The notes below the pieces were generated by a model. That model was not told the DNA's origin. It worked only from the letters and a program-made list of their open reading frames with translations, and ran no database searches. From Acanthaster planci (taxonomy: Eukaryota; Echinodermata; Asteroidea; Valvatida; Acanthasteridae), in the NCBI RefSeq assembly GCF_001949145.1, contig NW_019091569.1:70397-134396 (forward strand): DNA of 64,000 nucleotides. Reading direction: 5' to 3'. The translations under genes were made by a program, and so were the position numbers. The first letter of the stretch is position 1. The number at the start of each line of letters is the position of its first letter. This document shows positions 59,300 through 64,000 of this stretch, in pieces.

Positions 59300-62200
59300 A
59301 TGGTTAAAAAAAATCGATTTGTTAAACCTCATACACGATACTATTTAGGTTTAGATTTAGGCATTGCCTCGGTGGGGTGAGCTGTTATGTCCGAAACGGA
59401 TTTTAATAACCCCGCGAAACATCAGTATCATTTGCACGACTTTGGCGTTCATTTATTTCCTACTTCGGGAGACAATAAAAGATCAGAAGCGGCTCATAGA
59501 AGAGAGTTTCGATCAAGACGTAGATTAACTCAACGAACAGCACAAAGAATTCAAAGCTTAAAAAAATATTTAATTATTGCCGGGGCAAGTGAAAACGAAT
59601 TAGATTTAACTTCTCATCCCGTCTGTCAAACAAATAAAATTTTAATTAAGCAAGATGGTTTTGCAACCGAAAAGGGCTATGAAAATATACATTTAATTAA
59701 ATATAAAGCCTTAAAAGAAAAAATTAGTATAAAAGAATTTTGAAAAATTCTCATTAATTATGCCAAAAAACGTGGATATTTAAATAAATTTGAAGAAAAA
59801 GAAAGCAAAAAAGATGGTTATCAACAAGCCATTGATGATGCCAAATTATTAGTTCAAAATAAAACTATTTCTCAATACTTTTTGGAAGATCCACAATTTA
59901 GAATCGCGAAAAAAAAGAATTCTTTTGTGTTGTATGTCAAAAACGGCAAATTAAATGCTGATGATGTCACTGAAAAAGGCGAAAAATATCGATTCTTGTT
60001 TCGACGAGAAATGTATGAAAATGAATTAAAACAAATTCTGAATAAACAAATTGAATTACAACCACAATCACTTTTTTGAAAAAACATCAATAATAAACTG
60101 ATCGTTAACAAAATTAACAACAAAAATGAATGTTTAAAAGATTTAATTATAAAAAGAATTTTTGAACAAAGAGATTTTGAAGTTGGTCCGCGATGTTGAT
60201 ATTGTCAGAATAATAAAAAATGTCCGAATCGCTATGTATGCTCTAAATATAAGTCTTTCGTGGATTTGGTAGGTACTTGCCCATATTATCCTGAAAAAAA
60301 ACGAGGTTATAAATCCAGTTTGCTTTTCACCGCATATTACTATGTAACAGAGCTAAATAAAATTTTTAATAAATTAAATCGCATGAATAACAAAATTAAT
60401 TTCTCTGCTTCCACGTATTTACAATGTTTGAAAACATGTTTAATTAAAAAAGATAACAAAAAGTCAAAAGAATTGTTGAAGATATTGCTATCCGAATCGA
60501 AGAATGAAAAGATTAAAGATACCATTAAAAATGTTTTTGACAATTATGTCAACGAAAAAAAAGCCGAAACAAAAAAAGAAAGCAAGGAAAATCAAGGCGG
60601 AATTAATCTGGGCGCGGCTCATTATAAAAATAAAATAATTGATAAATTAAATCTAATTGATATAAATGCGAAATTCAATTGAAACGATAAAAAATTATTG
60701 TTAAATGAATTAGCCGACGACGAAAATCCTTATAATTTAATCGGTAAAATTTTGGCCGAAAATATGACTCCTAAAAGAGTTAAAGATAAAATAAATGCTG
60801 TTTTTGTTTCGCTTGAACTGACTCCGTCACAAATAAATGAATTATTTGAAAATGTAATCAACAATAAGATTTCAAATGAGGTTTATACAAGAGCTAAAGT
60901 ATCTTTTAGTTGAATGAAAGATAAAATTGATCAATTTTTAAATGGTATTTCTCAATCAGAAACAGAAAAGCAACCGCAATTTGGTTTTGAGCTTAATAAT
61001 CAACGAAAGCCAAAAAAAAATAAATTGTTTCGACAATTAAAGGATGTGGATATGGAAAAAAATCCCATCGTATTTCGTGCTGTAAATGAAGCTCGAAAAG
61101 TAATTAAAGCCTTGCATTACCATTATAAAACTTTTCAAAACATCAACATCGAAATTGGTACGGATTTGTCATTAAGTTTTAATGAGAGACAAAAATTAAA
61201 AAATAAAATGCAAAAGCTAGAAGAGGAAAAGAACAGCATAATCAATAAACTGAAAAATGCTGGTCAAATACCTAACAAAACAAATATTTTAAAATATAAA
61301 CTTTGAATGCAACAAAATAAACGATGTATTTATTCGGGTGAATTAATATCAATTGATAACTTAAAAAATATGCAAATAGATCATATTGTTCCTATTTCTA
61401 TTCATGGAGATGATAGTTTTGAAAATAAAGTATTGGTAACACAAAAAGCCAATCAAGAAAAAAAGAATAGAATTCCTTTTCATTATTTAAAAGAAATCGG
61501 TCAATGATGTGCTTTTAAGAAACGCCTAAAAAAATTAAAGAAAAATATTCCGCAAAAATCTCGTAAATATTTTTATTTAACATGTCAAAATACTAATACC
61601 GAGGATTTTGAAAATTTTTTAAGTCGTGATTTAAATGATAATCGTTATATCGCGAAATGATTTGCTCGATACATAGAATTTGAATTTAAAAGATTTAATT
61701 TAACAACAAAAGTTAATCGAGTTCCGGGTCGTATTGTTAGTGTGCTGAGAAGAAAATGATTAAATGGTAGTGCCTGAGGATTAGCTCAAAAAGTGCGCCA
61801 AATAACTCCTTTTCATCATGCCGTTGATGCAATGATTCTAGTGCAGTTAATAGGCCAAAAATATGTTAAATTAGCTTCCGATATGGTTAAATTAGACGAT
61901 TTTAATAAAAAATTAAATCAAATAAAAAACCAAGTCGGAATCACCTGTCGTAGGTATGAAAACTTCAAAAACGAAAAAGATAATTTTAAAAATAAGATAC
62001 TGAAACAATGAGAGATAGATAGAAAAAAATTTAAAACAACTAAACATTACGAGCTTTTACATAGATTTATTTGCAATAAGGAAGAACTGGCACCTTTCTT
62101 TTTAAAAGATTTAAAAAACAATATTGAAGAACGAATACCGGTAAAAATTGTTATCGAAGAAAGAGAAAAAAAAGACAAAAAATATTTTGAACCAATTTAT

Positions 62201-63754
62201 AAATGTGTATTAAATCGAGAAGAATGAAATGAAAAAAATGCACATAATCAACAAAATGCAAACATATATTGCAAGTTTCCAATTATTTCTTACAAAACTA
62301 GTTATAAAATTAGAAATTCTATAGCTTCGAAAGAACAATTTGGATTTAAAGAAAAAGTAGATAATTACACAAATAAAATTAATAAACTTTGACAAAATAA
62401 ACAAATATCAGATGATATTCGATCTAAAAAGATTAGATTTTTAAAAGCGGCGGCTCAAATTCGAAAAGATATTGTTAATTTGCGCGATAAGATGAATAAA
62501 TTAAATGAAAAAAAAGAGCAATTAAAACAAACATACAAAAATTGAAACTCAAAAATAGAGCAAAGTTTGTTAAACAATTATGAGGATTTAGATAATATAG
62601 TTGCTCCTTTGATCAATGAATCTGTGAAAGAAGAACACAAAAATATGTTGTTAAAAGAAGCTCCTAAAATTCAAAAAGATATTGGTATTTGACAAAATAA
62701 AGCGAAAAATAAAAATAACGAAAAGAAGTTAGAAGAACTGAAACAAAAATATAAAAATTGAAACTCAAAAATAGAACAAAGTTTGCAAAATAATTATGAG
62801 GATTTTAATAATATTATTGAGCCTTTAATTCAAGAAATCTTAAAACAAAATGAAAATAATAAAAAAATTACCTTTTTAAAAATTTTGAAGCAAACTCGAA
62901 AAGATATAGAAGCTTGACAGAACGAAACGAAAAATAAAAATAACGAAAAGAAGTTAGAAGAACTGAAACAAAAATATAAAAATTGAAACTCAAAAATAGA
63001 GCAAAGTTTGCAAAATAATTATGAGGATTTTATGAATATTATTGAATCATTAATGAAACAAAATGAAGATAATAAAAAAATTACCTTTTTAAAAATTTTG
63101 AAGCAAATTCGCAAAGATATTGAAAACTGACGAAATAAAAGGAGTGAATTAAATAAAGAAAATAAAGAACTAAAACAAAAATATAAAAATTGAAACTCAA
63201 AAATAGAACAGAGTTTAAAAAATAATTATTATTATTCAAATAATATTATTCAGCCCCTAATTCAGGAAGTAATGGAAAAAATTGATATAAATCATGAAAT
63301 AAAAAAATTACACGATAAACAAAAAGATATTTATGAAAACAAAGACGGAAATATTATTCCGATTAATAAATACTTTGGTTTTATAATTGATGAAAATAGA
63401 GATATTAAATGATTAAGAAATTATGATTTATGAAAAAAAAGTATTTCAAAATCAAATAATAAAGAAATGGATTTTTTTAATGGTAAAAAAGGTTTAATTG
63501 TAAAAGGAGTGTCAATTGAATACGAATGTACAAAGGTAGGTAAAAGAATAATAAAAACTTTTCAAAATAGAACATCAACTAAAACGGCACGCATCAACCC
63601 CAATTCTTTATCCATACCTACGGCTAAAGAAGAGGCATGTCCAAAAATTTTTAATGAGGAAAATTTAAACAAGATTAGTTTAAATACAATCCAGAAAGAT
63701 CCTAAATTTAAAATTATAAGAATCGATATTTTGGGCAATTTGTTAAACAAATAA
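59300..63754 (+). CDS. cas9: Cas9 RNA-guided endonuclease, enlarged by tandem repeats
   Basis: 1484 residues; no TAA or TAG found. RuvC-I YYLGLDLGIASVGWAV (Asp19); Arg-rich bridge helix (RRRLTQRTAQRIQSLKKYL); REC region with a cluster of Cys299, 302, 308, 314, 327 (CWYCQNNKKC on); RuvC-II NINIEIG (Glu618); HNH KNMQIDHIVPIS (Asp694, His695) and Asn718 in KANQEKKN; RuvC-III TPFHHAVDA (His840, Asp843). All nuclease residues are present. After RuvC-III, residues about 1031-1330 hold four tandem coiled-coil units, then a PAM-interacting end (RIDILGN) closes it. Without the repeats it would be near 1180-1230, like other mollicute type II-C Cas9. Leaderless promoter. No cas1, cas2, csn2 or array follows in the window. 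Confidence 0.96.
62390..63290 (+). repeat. In-frame tandem repeats inside cas9 (four units of 207-225 nt)
   Basis: The strip KNWNSKIEQSL recurs with its Trp at residues 1082, 1154, 1229 and 1298, giving unit lengths of 72, 75 and 69 residues. Each is preceded by a WQNK-like Trp (1031, 1131, 1206, 1277) and followed by NNYED..NII..LI. Units two and three are nearly identical over more than 100 bases, so duplication is recent; all unit lengths are multiples of three. The units are charged and helical, a predicted coiled coil. Confidence 0.93.
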
Positions 63755-63792
63755 AACTAAAAACTTAAGTTCACTAATCTATAGTTTTATTT
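63749..63792. terminator. Putative bidirectional terminator after cas9
   Basis: Inverted repeat AAATAAAACTA (63749-63759) and TAGTTTTATTT (63782-63792) with a 22-base spacer overlaps the cas9 stop and faces the convergent gene. AT-rich and long-looped, so weak. Confidence 0.4.
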
Positions 63793-63805
63793 TTATGAAA
63801 GTTTT

Positions 63806-64000
63806 TTAATAATGATCGTGTCGTAGATTGGAAACAGATACCAACATGTCATCAAAGTTTTCCCCAAAGTTATGTTCTGAATATGCGTGACCATCGGGAA
63901 AATAGGCACGAAAAAATCACCCATTTATATTATTTTTGCCGAATTCAATTCTTGTAAATTTTTCTAATCATTTTTCAAAAATAATTCTTGATACACCGGC
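63806..64000 (-). CDS. C-terminal fragment of unknown protein
   Basis: The last 64 residues of a minus-strand gene, open from the right edge to TAA at 63806, with TGA-coded Trp (EKWLEKFTRIEFGKNN, INGWFFRAYFPDGHAY). Ends SNLRHDHY. Not recognised; convergent with cas9. It is not Cas1 or Cas2 as far as the visible end shows. Confidence 0.65.

Noticed and set aside
62390-63290. CRISPR array suggested by tandem repeats next to cas9
   Set aside because: The units are 207-225 bases, lie inside the open cas9 frame and translate to repeated protein; there are no 36-base repeats with unique spacers.

Overview
The window is a stretch of chromosome from a mollicute (Mycoplasma-like bacterium). TGA is read as tryptophan throughout: dozens of in-frame TGA codons fall at tryptophan positions in conserved proteins (RpoB, RpoC, SecY, PurA, Cas9), and real genes end only in TAA or TAG. 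Base composition is AT-rich, and genes are packed with spacings of a few bases or overlaps such as TAATG. The genome has a tRNA-Ile with a UAU anticodon, a trait best known from Mycoplasma mobile, and an arginine dihydrolase operon. I cannot name the species.

Layout. 1-3111 (minus): a UvrD/PcrA helicase fused in frame to an N-terminal RDD membrane domain (runs off the left edge), then an ECF S-component-like membrane protein. 3200-3366: two tRNAs. 3373-24298 (minus): a very long ribosomal supercluster, rpsJ to rpmC, then an inserted pair (ABC ATPase, lysS), then rpsQ to rplO, secY-adk-map-infA-rpmJ-rpsM-rpsK-rpoA-rplQ, the ECF energizing module ecfA1-ecfA2-ecfT, and rplM-rpsI. 24483-33408 (minus): an unknown membrane-anchored protein, a 27-residue cysteine-rich peptide with its own promoter, hairpins and terminator, then rpoC and rpoB. 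33473-44720 (minus): pyrG, argS, the arginine fermentation operon arcA-argF-YfcC-type transporter, trxB, an HD-domain protein, gltX. 44807-46281 (plus): two tandem deoD-type nucleoside phosphorylases. 46302-48812 (minus): rpsR-ssb, rpmE, rplL, a small two-helix membrane protein, and rplJ behind an L10 leader. 48837-54098 (minus): a nucleotide block hpt-purB-[pth::purA fusion]-prs-rpsF. 54176-59227: tRNAs, a GATC-type methylase::DpnII-type endonuclease gene with displaced frame at homopolymers, a degenerate DHH protein, a candidate structured small RNA, an AlkD-like glycosylase and an AIM24 protein. 59300-63754 (plus): a large cas9. The right edge holds the 3' end of an unknown minus-strand gene.

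How the genes work together. Most of the window is the translation and transcription machinery. Around it are nucleotide salvage (deoD, hpt, purA, purB, prs, adk, pyrG), arginine-to-ATP fermentation, an ECF vitamin-uptake core with one likely S component, and genome defence (Cas9, a GATC restriction-modification gene).

The most unusual items are: (1) Cas9 of 1484 residues carrying four in-frame tandem coiled-coil repeats of about 70 residues in its C-terminal PAM-side lobe; (2) a continuous peptidyl-tRNA hydrolase::adenylosuccinate synthetase polypeptide; (3) a 27-residue peptide with 12 cysteines; (4) an RDD::UvrD fusion; (5) a methylase::endonuclease fusion interrupted at C8 and A6 tracts; (6) a promoter-hairpins-terminator unit suggesting an unassigned small RNA. 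No CRISPR array, cas1 or cas2 is visible in the window. No intergenic stretch exceeds about 300 bases.
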